Part shown: positions 34,642-42,521 of the stretch, one piece after another | Numbering within the stretch: the first letter of the stretch is position 1 | Layout: each line of letters opens with the position of its first letter | Assembly (NCBI GenBank): GCA_946553095.1 | Contig: CAMNRN010000003.1 | Location: forward strand, 1 to 52,228 | Length of the DNA: 52,228 bases | Direction of reading: 5' to 3' | DNA from: an uncultured Mycoplasmatota bacterium | GTDB taxonomy: Bacteria; Bacillota_I; Bacilli_A; RF39; UBA660 | Translations under genes and position numbers: made by a program | Notes under the pieces: model-generated | Seen by the model: the letters and a program-made list of their open reading frames with translations, nothing else | What the model was told of the DNA's origin: nothing | Database searches by the model: none

Positions 34642-35838
34642 ATGAATAGAGAAGATTTTCCAATGCTTGATAAGGATATTATATATTTTGATAATGGGGC
34701 AACAACTTTGAAACCTTATTCGGTTATTGATAAAATGATGGAATATTATAAAGAGTATAGTGCTAATGCTCATCGTGGTGATTGTGATATTTCTTATAAA
34801 GTTGATTTAGAATATGAAAATGCTCGAGATGAAGTTCAAAAATTTATTAATGCTAAATATAAAGAAGAAATAATTTTTACATCAGGAGCAACAGAGTCAC
34901 TTAATATGATTGCTAATGGTTTTTTTAAAAATATTGTTGAGGAAGGCGATGAAATTTTAATAACAACTAGTGAACATGCATCAAATGTTTTGCCTTGGTT
35001 TCGTTTAGCTAATAATTATGGGTGTGTCATAAAGTATATTCCTTTAGATGATTTTTTACATGTGACTTTAGAAAATGTCAAGAAAACTGTGACACCTAAA
35101 ACTAAGATTATTGCCATTTCGGGAGTGACTAATGTTGTTGGGGATGTAAGACCTTTAAAAGAGATCGCGAAGTTTGCTCATAGCGAGGATATATTTGTTG
35201 TCGTCGATGGAGCGCAAAGCGTTCCCCATATTAAAACGGATGTAGAGGATCTAGATATCGATTTTTTGGCTTTTTCAGGGCATAAGATGTTAGGTCCGAC
35301 AGGGGTTGGTGTTTTGTATGGAAAAAAAGAGTTACTTGAAGATATGGAACCAGTTAATTTAGGTGGGGGAATGAATGAATCTTTTGATAATGAAAGAGAA
35401 ATTTATTTGAAAGATTTGCCAACGAGATTAGAAGCTGGTACACCTAATATTGCGGGAGTTATCGGCTTAGGTGAGGCTATTCGGTATTTGCAAAATGTGG
35501 GAATGGATGTAATTCATGAAAGAGAAGTTCATTTACGAAATTATATGATTGAACAATTAGTGAAAATTCCTCATATTGATATTATAAATTTGGAAGCTGA
35601 TAGTGGGATTGTTTCTTTTAATGTTGATGGAATTTTTAGTCAAGATGTGGCTTATTATTTAAATAAATATGATATTTGTGTAAGAGCTGGGAATCATTGT
35701 GCTAAAATATTAAAGAATGCGACGGGGGTTACAAATACTATTCGTGTTAGTTTATATTTTTATAATACAGAAAATGAAATTGATGAATTTGTTGAACTTT
35801 TAAAAAATAAAGATAAAATAATGAAAGAGATGTTGTAA
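34642..35838 (+). CDS. sufS: Cysteine desulfurase SufS
   Basis: This 398-aa PLP enzyme releases sulfur from cysteine as a persulfide. The PLP lysine is Lys215 in FSGHKMLGPTGVG and the catalytic Cys353 is in RAGNHCAK. Also present are TSGATESLNMIA and TSEHASNVLPW. GAGGAGGTGAT lies just upstream. It ends immediately before sufU. Confidence 0.96.
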   Translation: MNREDFPMLDKDIIYFDNGATTLKPYSVIDKMMEYYKEYSANAHRGDCDISYKVDLEYENARDEVQKFINAKYKEEIIFTSGATESLNMIANGFFKNIVEEGDEILITTSEHASNVLPWFRLANNYGCVIKYIPLDDFLHVTLENVKKTVTPKTKIIAISGVTNVVGDVRPLKEIAKFAHSEDIFVVVDGAQSVPHIKTDVEDLDIDFLAFSGHKMLGPTGVGVLYGKKELLEDMEPVNLGGGMNESFDNEREIYLKDLPTRLEAGTPNIAGVIGLGEAIRYLQNVGMDVIHEREVHLRNYMIEQLVKIPHIDIINLEADSGIVSFNVDGIFSQDVAYYLNKYDICVRAGNHCAKILKNATGVTNTIRVSLYFYNTENEIDEFVELLKNKDKIMKEML

Positions 35839-36267
35839 GTGGATAAAGAATTAAAAAGAGAAATTATTATGGAACATTATAGTCATCCCAAAAATAGAAA
35901 AAGAATGGATGATGGGGATTATATTAAATTTAATACAAGTAATAGTTCTTGTATTGATAATTTAGATATTTATTTAAAGCTTAATGGGAATAAAATAGAA
36001 GATATAACATTTGATGGGGAAGCGTGTGCAATAAGTATCTCTTCAACGAGTATTATGATTAATAATTTGATCGGTATGACTGTTTTGGAAGCCTTGGATT
36101 ATATAAAAAATTTTCGGGCAATGATTAATGAAGAGAATTATGATCGAGATTTGTTAAAAGAAGCTTTAGTTTATGACGATATTTACAAGCAAGGAAATAG
36201 AAAAAATTGTGCATTGTTGCCTTATCTTGGGGTAGAAACGACTTTGAATGATTATAAAGAGTATTGA
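35839..36267 (+). CDS. sufU: SufU, sulfur-transfer partner of SufS
   Basis: This 142-aa protein has the four zinc ligands of Firmicute SufU: Cys38, Asp40 (SSCIDN), Cys63 (DGEACAIS) and Cys124 (NRKNCALLPYLG). SufU takes sulfur from SufS by ligand swapping. Translation begins at a GTG directly after the sufS stop; the family N-terminus (LKREIIMEHYSHPKNR) requires it rather than ATG 35869. A weak hairpin with T run at about 36256-36280 overlaps the 3' end and the next promoter. Confidence 0.93.
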   Translation: MDKELKREIIMEHYSHPKNRKRMDDGDYIKFNTSNSSCIDNLDIYLKLNGNKIEDITFDGEACAISISSTSIMINNLIGMTVLEALDYIKNFRAMINEENYDRDLLKEALVYDDIYKQGNRKNCALLPYLGVETTLNDYKEY

Positions 36268-36292
36268 TATTCTCTTTTTTTCTTGATACAAT
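36264..36292 (+). promoter_or_regulatory. sigma-A promoter of the LppM-like gene
   Basis: TTGATA (36264-36269) in the sufU stop region, 17 bp, then TACAAT (36287-36292). Confidence 0.6.
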
Positions 36293-36315
36293 AATTTTAG
36301 AAGGAAGTAGGAAGT

Positions 36316-37071
36316 ATGAAAAGATTGGTGAAACTTTGGGGAATGATTTTGGTAATGTTATTTTGCACAACAGGGTGCTATGATTATCAAGTTAAAATGA
36401 GTATTAATGATGATAAAAGCGTTGCTTTAGAAATGGGTCTTAGTTTAGATATAACAGATTATGCTGATGAACTAGGAATTACTGATAGTAGTGATATTGA
36501 TTTTACGGAGTATACAGGTATTGATAAGACTTCTATTAATAGTTTAGAAAAAAGAGGATTTAAAGTTAAGGAAGAGGCTAATGGATATAAATATTCTATT
36601 TCTATTAGCAAAGAATATGAAAATATAGATGATATTTCGAGTGAAACAGCTGTTAAGGTTGATTTAGATAAAATTATAGATTCTCGTTTTAAAGAAATTT
36701 ATTATCAAGTTGATAAGAGTTCTCTTAAAAATAAATATATTGGAGATTTTATCTTTGATTTGACAATGACTGATGATACAGAAGGGTTAGAAGATTATGA
36801 GGATTTAATGAATTTTCAATATGTTCTTAAAGTTGGTCAAAATGTTAAAGTAAGTGATGATAATAATGCTAGTAATGTTAATGATGATAAAACTGAATAT
36901 ATTTGGGATTTAAAAGTTGGAGAAAAAAATGAAGTTAATTATTCTTTTTCTTTAGCTAATCCGACGACTACTTATTTAATCTTTGGGTGTGTAGCTGTTC
37001 TAATTATTTTGGCTTTAGTTGGTTTTATAGCAATAAAAAAAGCGAATAATGATAAGAAAGAGAGTAAATAA
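36316..37071 (+). CDS. LppM-like lipoprotein with C-terminal membrane helix
   Basis: This 251-aa protein has a signal peptide with lipobox (LFCTTGC, Cys21) and the LppM-type start YDYQVKMSINDDKSVALEMGL. A C-terminal membrane helix (TYLIFGCVAVLIILALVGFIAI) and a short basic tail follow. It is thus tethered at both ends on the outer face of the membrane. LppM in mycobacteria is linked to envelope processes; the role here is unknown. GGAAG at about 36308 lies before the ATG. The next gene begins 2 bp downstream. Confidence 0.82.
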   Translation: MKRLVKLWGMILVMLFCTTGCYDYQVKMSINDDKSVALEMGLSLDITDYADELGITDSSDIDFTEYTGIDKTSINSLEKRGFKVKEEANGYKYSISISKEYENIDDISSETAVKVDLDKIIDSRFKEIYYQVDKSSLKNKYIGDFIFDLTMTDDTEGLEDYEDLMNFQYVLKVGQNVKVSDDNNASNVNDDKTEYIWDLKVGEKNEVNYSFSLANPTTTYLIFGCVAVLIILALVGFIAIKKANNDKKESK

Positions 37072-37073
37072 AA

Positions 37074-37304
37074 GTGCGTGATTTGAAAGTAGCTTTGGGG
37101 AGTAAGTGGCAACATTTTAAAGGTGATGTCGTGATGGTGGAGTCAATAGTAAAACATACTGAGACTTTAGAAGAAATTATTATTTATGAACATAAAGATC
37201 AATTGTGGGGAAGACCTATTTCCAGTTTTTTGTCAGATGAAGATGTTAGCAAAAGAGAAGATAATAAGACTGGTCAAAAATATCGTTTTGAGCAAATAAT
37301 TTAA
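37074..37304 (+). CDS. DUF1653 family protein
   Basis: This 76-aa protein has the DUF1653 pattern WQHFKGDVVMVESIVKHTETLEEIIIYEH, then LWGRPISSF. The function of this family is not established. It starts at a GTG with an AGAGAG site upstream, 2 bp after the LppM-like gene, and ends at a strong terminator. Confidence 0.85.
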   Translation: MRDLKVALGSKWQHFKGDVVMVESIVKHTETLEEIIIYEHKDQLWGRPISSFLSDEDVSKREDNKTGQKYRFEQII

Positions 37305-37337
37305 AAAAATCTTGACAGAAATGTTGAGATTTTTTTT
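37303..37337 (+). terminator. Rho-independent terminator before serS
   Basis: A stem with arms 37303-37317 and 37322-37336, including a GACA/TGTT wobble part, a 4-nt loop gaaa and a T run that continues the right arm. It ends the LppM-DUF1653 transcript. Confidence 0.85.
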
Positions 37338-37356
37338 AATGGGGATGTAAAAATTA

Positions 37357-37384
37357 TTGTATAAATAATGGATTATGTTATAAT
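37357..37384 (+). promoter_or_regulatory. sigma-A promoter of serS
   Basis: TTGTAT (37357-37362), 16 bp, then TATAAT (37379-37384) with an extended -10 TGT. The leader of about 50 nt is too short for a T-box. Confidence 0.75.
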
Positions 37385-37437
37385 AATTTTAAGGACAAAG
37401 GTAGATTATTTCTTAGTAAAGAAAGGATTGGTAGAGT

Positions 37438-38718
37438 ATGATTGATATAAAATTAATAAGAGAAAATAGTGAATTAGTAAAAGAAAATATTAGAAAAAAG
37501 TTTCAAGATGATAAACTAGGTTTAGTAGATGAAGTATTTCTTTTTGATGAAACATATCGGGCTTATAAAAAAGAAGCAGATGATTTAAGAGGGAAACGAA
37601 ATGCTTTAAGTGCTAAAATTGGGGAATTGATGAGAGAACAAAAAAAAGATGAAGTTGCAAAGATTAAAGATGAAGTTGTAATTATTAATGAAAAAATAGC
37701 TGAACTTGAGAAAAAAGAAGAAACTTTGGATAAAGAAATTAAAGATAGAATGATGGTTATTCCTAATATTATTGATTCTTCAGTGCCAATTGGTAAAGAT
37801 GATTCTGAGAATGTGGAAATTGAAAAGTTTGGTGATCCTGTAGTTTTTGATTATGAAATTCCTTATCATGCAGATGTTTGTGAAGCGTTAATGGGACTTG
37901 ATAAAGAAGCGGCAGGGAGAACTAGTGGAAATGGTTTTTATTATTTAGTAGGGGATATTGCAAGATTACATAGTGCAGTTTTATCTTATGCTAGAGATTT
38001 TATGATAGATAAAGGCTTTACATATTGTGTTCCTCCGTTTATGATTCATAGCGATGTTGTTAATGGAGTAATGTCTTTTGAAGAAATGGATGCTATGATG
38101 TATAAAATTGAAGGTGAAGATTTGTTTTTAATCGGAACAAGTGAACATTCAATGATCGGTCGTTTTCAAGGTCAAATTATTGAAGAAGATAAATTGCCAA
38201 TTGCTATGACTAGCTATTCTCCTTGTTTTAGAAAAGAAGTTGGAGCTCATGGAATTGAAGAACGTGGTCTTTATCGTGTGCATCAATTTGAAAAACAAGA
38301 AATGGTTGTACTTTGTAAACATGAAGAAGCAATGGATTGGTATAATAAAATGTGGAGTTATACCGTAGAATTTTTTAGAAGTCTAGATGTTCCTGTTCGG
38401 ACACTTGAATGTTGTAGTGGTGATTTAGCAGATTTAAAAGTTAAATCTTGTGATATCGAAGCATGGAGTCCTAGACAACAAAAGTATTTTGAAGTCGGTT
38501 CTTGTTCAATTTTAGGAGATGCACAGGCTAGGAGATTAGGTATTAGATATAAGGGGGATGAAAATCGTTACGTTACAACCTTGAATAATACTGTGGTTGC
38601 ATCACCAAGAGGATTGATTGCTGTGATTGAAAATAATTATCAAGAGGATGGATCAGTTTTAATTCCAAAAGCATTACAACCTTATATGGGTGGAAAGAAT
38701 AAAATAACTGTAAAATAA
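37438..38718 (+). CDS. serS: Seryl-tRNA synthetase
   Basis: This 426-aa class II synthetase has the N-terminal coiled-coil arm (residues about 30-100, rich in Lys and Glu) that binds tRNA-Ser. The catalytic domain has IGTSEHSMIG, the motif 2 block SPCFRKEVGAHG then RGLYRVHQFEK, and motif 3 LNNTVVASPRGLIAVIENN. Length fits the family. AAAGGA lies 10 bp before the ATG. It is monocistronic, with its own promoter and a probable weak hairpin downstream (arms 38736-38742 and 38757-38763). Confidence 0.96.
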   Translation: MIDIKLIRENSELVKENIRKKFQDDKLGLVDEVFLFDETYRAYKKEADDLRGKRNALSAKIGELMREQKKDEVAKIKDEVVIINEKIAELEKKEETLDKEIKDRMMVIPNIIDSSVPIGKDDSENVEIEKFGDPVVFDYEIPYHADVCEALMGLDKEAAGRTSGNGFYYLVGDIARLHSAVLSYARDFMIDKGFTYCVPPFMIHSDVVNGVMSFEEMDAMMYKIEGEDLFLIGTSEHSMIGRFQGQIIEEDKLPIAMTSYSPCFRKEVGAHGIEERGLYRVHQFEKQEMVVLCKHEEAMDWYNKMWSYTVEFFRSLDVPVRTLECCSGDLADLKVKSCDIEAWSPRQQKYFEVGSCSILGDAQARRLGIRYKGDENRYVTTLNNTVVASPRGLIAVIENNYQEDGSVLIPKALQPYMGGKNKITVK

Positions 38719-38791
38719 TAACAGATATCTTAAAGATTCTAAATTATTTTGGGCCCTTAGAATATTTTAATGGTTCTTTTTTTGCTTTTTT

Positions 38792-38818
38792 TGACAAGTT
38801 TTGTCGAAGCGTGTCGAA
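38792..38818 (+). promoter_or_regulatory. Tandem Spo0A-type boxes
   Basis: Two perfect 0A boxes TGTCGAA at 38802-38808 and 38812-38818 are phased by 10 bp. A weaker TGACAAG lies at 38792-38798, and the -35 region CTTGCAA (38822-38828) continues the same 10-bp phase. Head-to-tail 0A boxes at one-turn spacing are the known binding mode of Spo0A dimers. Confidence 0.65.
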
Positions 38819-38822
38819 TCGC

Positions 38823-38850
38823 TTGCAAGTGTTTTTTTTCGTGGTAGAAT
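38823..38850 (+). promoter_or_regulatory. sigma-A promoter of a putative ncRNA
   Basis: TTGCAA (38823-38828), 16 bp, then TAGAAT (38845-38850) with an extended -10 TGG. The -35 box and spacing are identical to the promoter at 23187-23214. Confidence 0.65.
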
Positions 38851-38856
38851 TGTTCT

Positions 38857-38985
38857 TGAAAGCGGGTTTTGGTAAAATTTAATATCCTGTCTATATATTA
38901 AAAGAATACAATTTTTAAGTTAAAACTTCCAATCTACAACTTTATATCCACACTACCAACTAAAATACCGCTTTCACAATTTTTA
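38857..38985 (+). ncRNA. Putative Spo0A-controlled small RNA with closing stem
   Basis: The predicted start (about 38857) coincides with the first base of a stem: TGAAAGCGG (38857-38865) pairs perfectly with CCGCTTTCA (38968-38976). Further pairing is TTTT/AAAA and GGTA/TACC. T's at 38980-38984 follow the right arm, as in a terminator. The roughly 129-nt RNA has no ATG and no ribosome binding site on either strand. The 305-bp gap between serS and miaB holds only this and its promoter. Confidence 0.5.
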
Positions 38986-39023
38986 GAGGTATGTTAAAAT
39001 AAGGAATGTTAGGAAGTGTTATT

Positions 39024-40442
39024 ATGAATTTGCCTGATTTATGTGTAGCAAGGGATCGAAAAAAAGTTGATATAAATTATATAAATTTAGATTTTGATAT
39101 AAAACCTATTTTTAAAGGAAAAAAATATTTTCTTAGAACTTATGGATGTCAAATGAATGTTCATGATTCTGAGGAAATTAAATATTATTTAGAAGCTTTA
39201 GGGTTTCAGCAAGGAAATTGTTTGGAAGATGCTGATATTGTCGTTTTGAATACTTGTGCAATTAGAGAAAATGCTAAAGATAAAGTAATCGGTTATTTGG
39301 GAAGATGTAAACATCTGAAAAAAGAAAAAAAAGATTTGATTATTTGTTTATGTGGGTGTTTGACCGAGTTGCCAAATGAAGTTATGTCTTTTAAGAAAAA
39401 TCATTCTTATGTTGATATAATTATTGGAACACATAATATTTATGAACTTCCTAAGTTGATAGCGGAAACTAAAGGATTTCAAAATATTGAAGTTTATTCT
39501 AATAGTGATAAAGTTTATGAAAATATAAAATATAAAAGAGATTCTAAGATATCTGCATGGATTAATATCGCTTATGGTTGTGATAAATTTTGCACATATT
39601 GTATTGTTCCTATGACACGAGGTAGGGAACGGAGTCGAAAAATTGAACAAATTTTGGAGGAAGTTGCTTATTTAAAAAAGGAAGGATTTCAGGAGATTAC
39701 TTTATTAGGGCAGAATGTCAATGCTTATGGAAATGATTTAAATCTGGGGTATGACTTTGCAACTCTTTTGGAGAAAGTGGCTTTAATAGGAATTCCTAGA
39801 GTTCGTTTTGTGACTAGTCATCCTTGGAATTTTACGGATCGAATGATTGACGTTATTGCTAAATATGATAATATTATGCCTTATATTCATTTGCCTCTTC
39901 AGTCAGGGAGCGATGAAATTTTAAGAAAAATGAATCGGCGATATAGTCGGCTTCAATATAAAGAACTATTTGATATGATTAAGAATAAAATAAAAAATGT
40001 AGCAGTTACAACTGATATAATTGTTGGGTTTCCTGGAGAAACAGAAGAAGATTTTCAACAAACTTTAGAGTTAGTGCAATATTGTATGTTTGATGGCGCT
40101 TATACTTTTATCTTTTCACCTAGAGAAGGGACGTTAGCTGCAAATTTTGAAGATGAGATTTCCTTAGAAGAAAAAGAAGATCGATTAAAAAGATTAAATG
40201 AAGTTGTTAATAAATATTCACTTTTGAATAATCAAAAATATGTTGGTCAAGAAGTGATGGTTTTGGTTACAGGAGAAAGTGAAAAGGGAAAAGATAAAGT
40301 TTGCGGATATACTGAGACATTTAAGTTAGTAAATCTAATTGGTGATCAAAGTTTGATTGGGAAAATAGTAAAAGTAAAGATTATTGATGCTAAAAGTTTT
40401 AGTTTAGATGGGGAAGTCGTTAAAGAGGCTTTAATTGCATAA
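39024..40442 (+). CDS. miaB: tRNA-2-methylthio-N6-dimethylallyladenosine synthase MiaB
   Basis: This 472-aa radical SAM enzyme adds the methylthio group to i6A37 of tRNAs. It has the N-terminal UPF0004 domain (YGCQMNVHDSE, CGCLTELP), the radical SAM cysteines in YGCDKFCTYCIVPMTRGRERSR, then LLGQNVNAYG, HLPLQSGSD and VGFPGETEEDF, and a C-terminal TRAM domain. The frame is open from ATG 39006, but AGGAAG at 39011-39016 fits ATG 39024. An extended -10 TGTTAAAAT near 38992-39000 may be its promoter. Confidence 0.95.
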   Translation: MNLPDLCVARDRKKVDINYINLDFDIKPIFKGKKYFLRTYGCQMNVHDSEEIKYYLEALGFQQGNCLEDADIVVLNTCAIRENAKDKVIGYLGRCKHLKKEKKDLIICLCGCLTELPNEVMSFKKNHSYVDIIIGTHNIYELPKLIAETKGFQNIEVYSNSDKVYENIKYKRDSKISAWINIAYGCDKFCTYCIVPMTRGRERSRKIEQILEEVAYLKKEGFQEITLLGQNVNAYGNDLNLGYDFATLLEKVALIGIPRVRFVTSHPWNFTDRMIDVIAKYDNIMPYIHLPLQSGSDEILRKMNRRYSRLQYKELFDMIKNKIKNVAVTTDIIVGFPGETEEDFQQTLELVQYCMFDGAYTFIFSPREGTLAANFEDEISLEEKEDRLKRLNEVVNKYSLLNNQKYVGQEVMVLVTGESEKGKDKVCGYTETFKLVNLIGDQSLIGKIVKVKIIDAKSFSLDGEVVKEALIA

Positions 40443-40473
40443 AAAGAAAGCTCAAAATTTTAAGCTTTCTTTT
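40443..40473. terminator. Bidirectional terminator between miaB and the collagen-like gene
   Basis: A 10-bp stem AAAGAAAGCT/AGCTTTCTTT (40443-40452 and 40463-40472) has T-rich sequence on both outer sides. It serves the convergent genes miaB (+) and 40477-41241 (-). Confidence 0.88.
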
Positions 40474-40476
40474 CTT

Positions 40477-41241
40477 TTAATTTATTCTAGTGATTGAAAC
40501 AGAAGCGGAATATAGATCATTTGGTACAAGTTCAATGTTTACTGGAGAAGAGTTTATGAATCTGTAAGTTGATCCTTTTTGAGCATTAAATATAGCGTTT
40601 CCGACAATGCTACCTGTTTCATTGAAGAATAGACGATTGTGAGTAGATGAATGAGCAATAAGTTCATCAGTTGGCCAGTATCTATGCAGTTCAATACCAA
40701 GTGGAGCACATGTTCTTGTAAGCGTATTATTATTGCGGACATTTACCCACCAGTTTATGATGTATTGTCCATCGTTAGGGATTGTAAATTCACCATTGGC
40801 AGGATTGTATGTTATACCATTGTTTAAATTGGTGGTGTTAAAACGAATGACATTATTACTTGGTATTTGTAATTCTGATTCATCATGTATCATAGCTGCT
40901 TCATTAAATGATGGTCCAGTTGGTCCGGTTGCTCCTGCTGGTCCTGTTGCCCCTTGAGGTCCAGTTGGTCCTGTGATGCCCGGTGTTCCTTGAGGCCCGG
41001 TTGGTCCAGTTGGTCCTGTTGCTCCTGCTGGTCCTGTTGCCCCTTGTGGTCCAGTTGGTCCGGTTGCTCCTGCTGGTCCTGTTGCCCCTTGAGGTCCAGT
41101 TGGTCCTGTGATGCCCGGTGTTCCTTGAGGCCCGGTTGGTCCAGTTGGTCCTGTTTGTCCCGTAGGTCCAGGACATCCTTTCAAATATTTAATTAGATTG
41201 CATAAACAATCTTTATTATTATTGAGAAAAATTTCTTCCAT
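40477..41241 (-). CDS. Collagen-like protein with BclA-like C-terminal domain
   Basis: This 254-aa protein has three parts. The N-terminus (residues 1-22) is short and hydrophilic with paired Cys. About 29 Gly-X-Y triplets dominated by GPT, GPQ, GAT and GPA follow. The C-terminal domain of about 140 aa ([39 protein letters not shown]) resembles the TNF/C1q-like jelly-roll of BclA and other exosporium proteins. Trimeric collagen-like filaments of this type coat spores or cells. The start is ATG at 41241-41239 with AGGAGGG (41257-41251) upstream; the longer frame from 41262 would begin before this site. The repeat region is GC-rich relative to its surroundings. Confidence 0.85.
   Translation of the reverse strand: MEEIFLNNNKDCLCNLIKYLKGCPGPTGQTGPTGPTGPQGTPGITGPTGPQGATGPAGATGPTGPQGATGPAGATGPTGPTGPQGTPGITGPTGPQGATGPAGATGPTGPSFNEAAMIHDESELQIPSNNVIRFNTTNLNNGITYNPANGEFTIPNDGQYIINWWVNVRNNNTLTRTCAPLGIELHRYWPTDELIAHSSTHNRLFFNETGSIVGNAIFNAQKGSTYRFINSSPVNIELVPNDLYSASVSITRIN
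40916..41151 (-). repeat. 135-bp internal repeat in the collagen-like region
   Basis: A stretch of about 101 bp starting at 40916 recurs at 41051, offset 135 bp, that is 45 residues or 15 Gly-X-Y triplets. The copies look identical over that length. The array can expand or shrink by slippage or recombination in whole triplets. Confidence 0.85.
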
Positions 41242-41265
41242 GAGATTTTTCCCTCCTTTCATTTA

Positions 41266-41274
41266 TAAGTTATG
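41266..41274 (-). promoter_or_regulatory. Possible sigma-K/sigma-E -10 element of the collagen-like gene
   Basis: On the minus strand CATAACTTA (41274-41266) matches the sporulation -10 pattern CATAnnnTA used by sigma-K. No clear -35 (AC, 16-17 bp upstream) is present, and no sigma-A promoter is seen nearby. Confidence 0.3.
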
Positions 41275-41280
41275 TTCTAA

Positions 41281-41395
41281 ATAAAAAGATGCATGGATTA
41301 AATACCTATTTTTTATGCACTTTTTAGAAAATTTGGAATAAATATATGATATTTATCTATTTTAGGTTACATATTTTATAATACTGCTTGAATTA
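41281..41395 (+). repeat. Long direct repeat, copy 1
   Basis: About 115 bp that recurs at 42288-42391 with about 12 bp missing and scattered changes. It includes a hairpin AAAAAG-ATGCAT/ATGCA-CTTTTT and a TTTTATAATACT stretch. The copies flank the interrupted gene at 41521-42246. Positions 41396-41520 hold no other feature I can support. Confidence 0.8.
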
Positions 41396-41520
41396 AATTC
41401 GAAGTTGCCAAGATATGATCATCTGGTTTTATGGATTTAGAGTTCAGTTTTTTTATTTTACACTTAAAAATCAAGTATTGCTAATAATCTTAAAGATTGA
41501 TTTAATTAAAATGATAAGGA

Positions 41521-42246
41521 GTGATTTGTATAAAAAGTGATGAGTTAAATGTGAAATTAACCCCATTTGGAGTGCTATTATGGTTGGTTGATTTAGCAAA
41601 TAAGCAATTTCCTGATGCTACAATTTCTATTTCATATGCACATCCTGTTTCTAGTGATGACGGAACTGCTGAAGAAGAAGTTACAATTGGATTAGATAGC
41701 TTAATGTACTTTAAATGTTATACAAATAAAGAATTAAAATTTATTCATCTAAAATGTGCTAATGGATATTCAATTTATGCTGATTTTAGTTATAATCTAA
41801 AACCTTTAGAAGTGACTGGTACTGAAGAGTTTGTTAATACAATAATGAAATTTCCTCTTCTTACATTAGAAGAATTTTTCAAAATTGAACACAATTATAA
41901 CGAACAAAGTAGTCGCATTTATTTACATAATTGGAAATTAGAAGAACAAGATTCTTTATTTGATTTTTCTTCTTTAATATTATGAGAAAAATTACATTGT
42001 TTCATGGATTTTGCTGATAAAGAAAAATATTCATTCTTGGTATCAACTGAAGAAACTAATGGTAGATTAGTTCAACTTTCTTCTGATAGTTTAGAATCTC
42101 AAAGTTTAATGGACATAGTTCTTAAAAAAGATGAAAAGAATTGGATATTTTATCATGAAATTTCTGGCTGTGTTTTTATTTATGATGAAGAAAATGCGTT
42201 TAGAATTTCCCATTTATTAAACGATTTTGAATTTGAAAAAAAGTAG
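41521..42246 (+). pseudogene. Gene of unknown family interrupted by an in-frame TGA
   Basis: The first part (41521-41985) ends in TGA at 41983-41985. The same frame then runs open to the TAG at 42244-42246, so the two pieces probably were one protein of about 241 aa. The second piece has an ATG at 42004 but no ribosome binding site. The only standard start of the first piece is a GTG (41521) touching the AAGGAG site; at the ideal distance lies ATA (41530) followed by AAA, as if the original ATG start has been lost. TGA is a true stop elsewhere in the window. No recognisable domain. Confidence 0.6.
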
Positions 42247-42287
42247 ATTGTCAAAGTGATAATCTTTTTTTGTTAATTACTTACTTT

Positions 42288-42391
42288 ATAAAAAGATGCA
42301 TGGATAAAATATCTATTTTTTTATGTACTTTTTAGAAAATTTGAAATAAATATATGATTTAGGTTACAGATTTTATAATACTACTTGAAAT
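42288..42391 (+). repeat. Long direct repeat, copy 2
   Basis: The second copy of the 41281-41395 repeat, located between the interrupted gene and the tRNA-Met gene. The part after the hairpin is shorter by about 12 bp. Confidence 0.8.
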
Positions 42392-42413
42392 GAGATGTTT
42401 TTTTTGATATTAT
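42385..42413 (+). promoter_or_regulatory. Probable promoter of tRNA-Met
   Basis: TTGAAA (42385-42390), 17 bp, then TATTAT (42408-42413); an overlapping TATAAT is at 42411-42416. Confidence 0.5.
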
Positions 42414-42433
42414 AATGGTGTCTTTTGATAAAT

Positions 42434-42510
42434 GGCGATGTAGCTCAGTTGGCTAGAGCATCCGGTTCATACCCGGCAGGTCGAGAGTTCGAATCTCCCC
42501 GTCGCTACCA
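42434..42510 (+). tRNA. tRNA-Met (anticodon CAT), elongator type
   Basis: A 77-nt cloverleaf with encoded CCA. Acceptor arm GGCGATG pairs with CGTCGCT with two wobbles. The D-arm has TAGCTCAGTTGGCTAGAGCA. The anticodon stem CCGG/CCGG encloses TTCATAC with CAT at 42468-42470. The T-arm has GTTCGAATC. Lack of the three G-C pairs in the anticodon stem and a normal first pair argue against initiator tRNA. A tRNA-Ile2 with a modified CAT anticodon is less likely given the closeness to Firmicute elongator Met. Confidence 0.92.
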
Positions 42511-42521
42511 ATTTGATGATT

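Noticed and set aside
37338-37437. T-box leader before serS
   Set aside because: The leader is only about 50 nt after a clear promoter and lacks the T-box bulge and antiterminator.
40733-41196. Open frames on both strands across the Gly-X-Y repeat region (Ser/Trp/Cys-rich and Asn/Arg/Thr-rich translations)
   Set aside because: They are shadows produced by the periodic collagen repeat. They have no ribosome binding site and low-complexity sequence; the minus-strand GPT frame has a strong site, a real C-terminal domain and a terminator.
41983-41985. TGA reassigned to Trp (Mycoplasma-type code)
   Set aside because: TGA correctly ends several full-length genes here (for example at 4078, 6541 and 18214) and TGG is used for Trp throughout, so the in-frame TGA at 41983 is a real stop.
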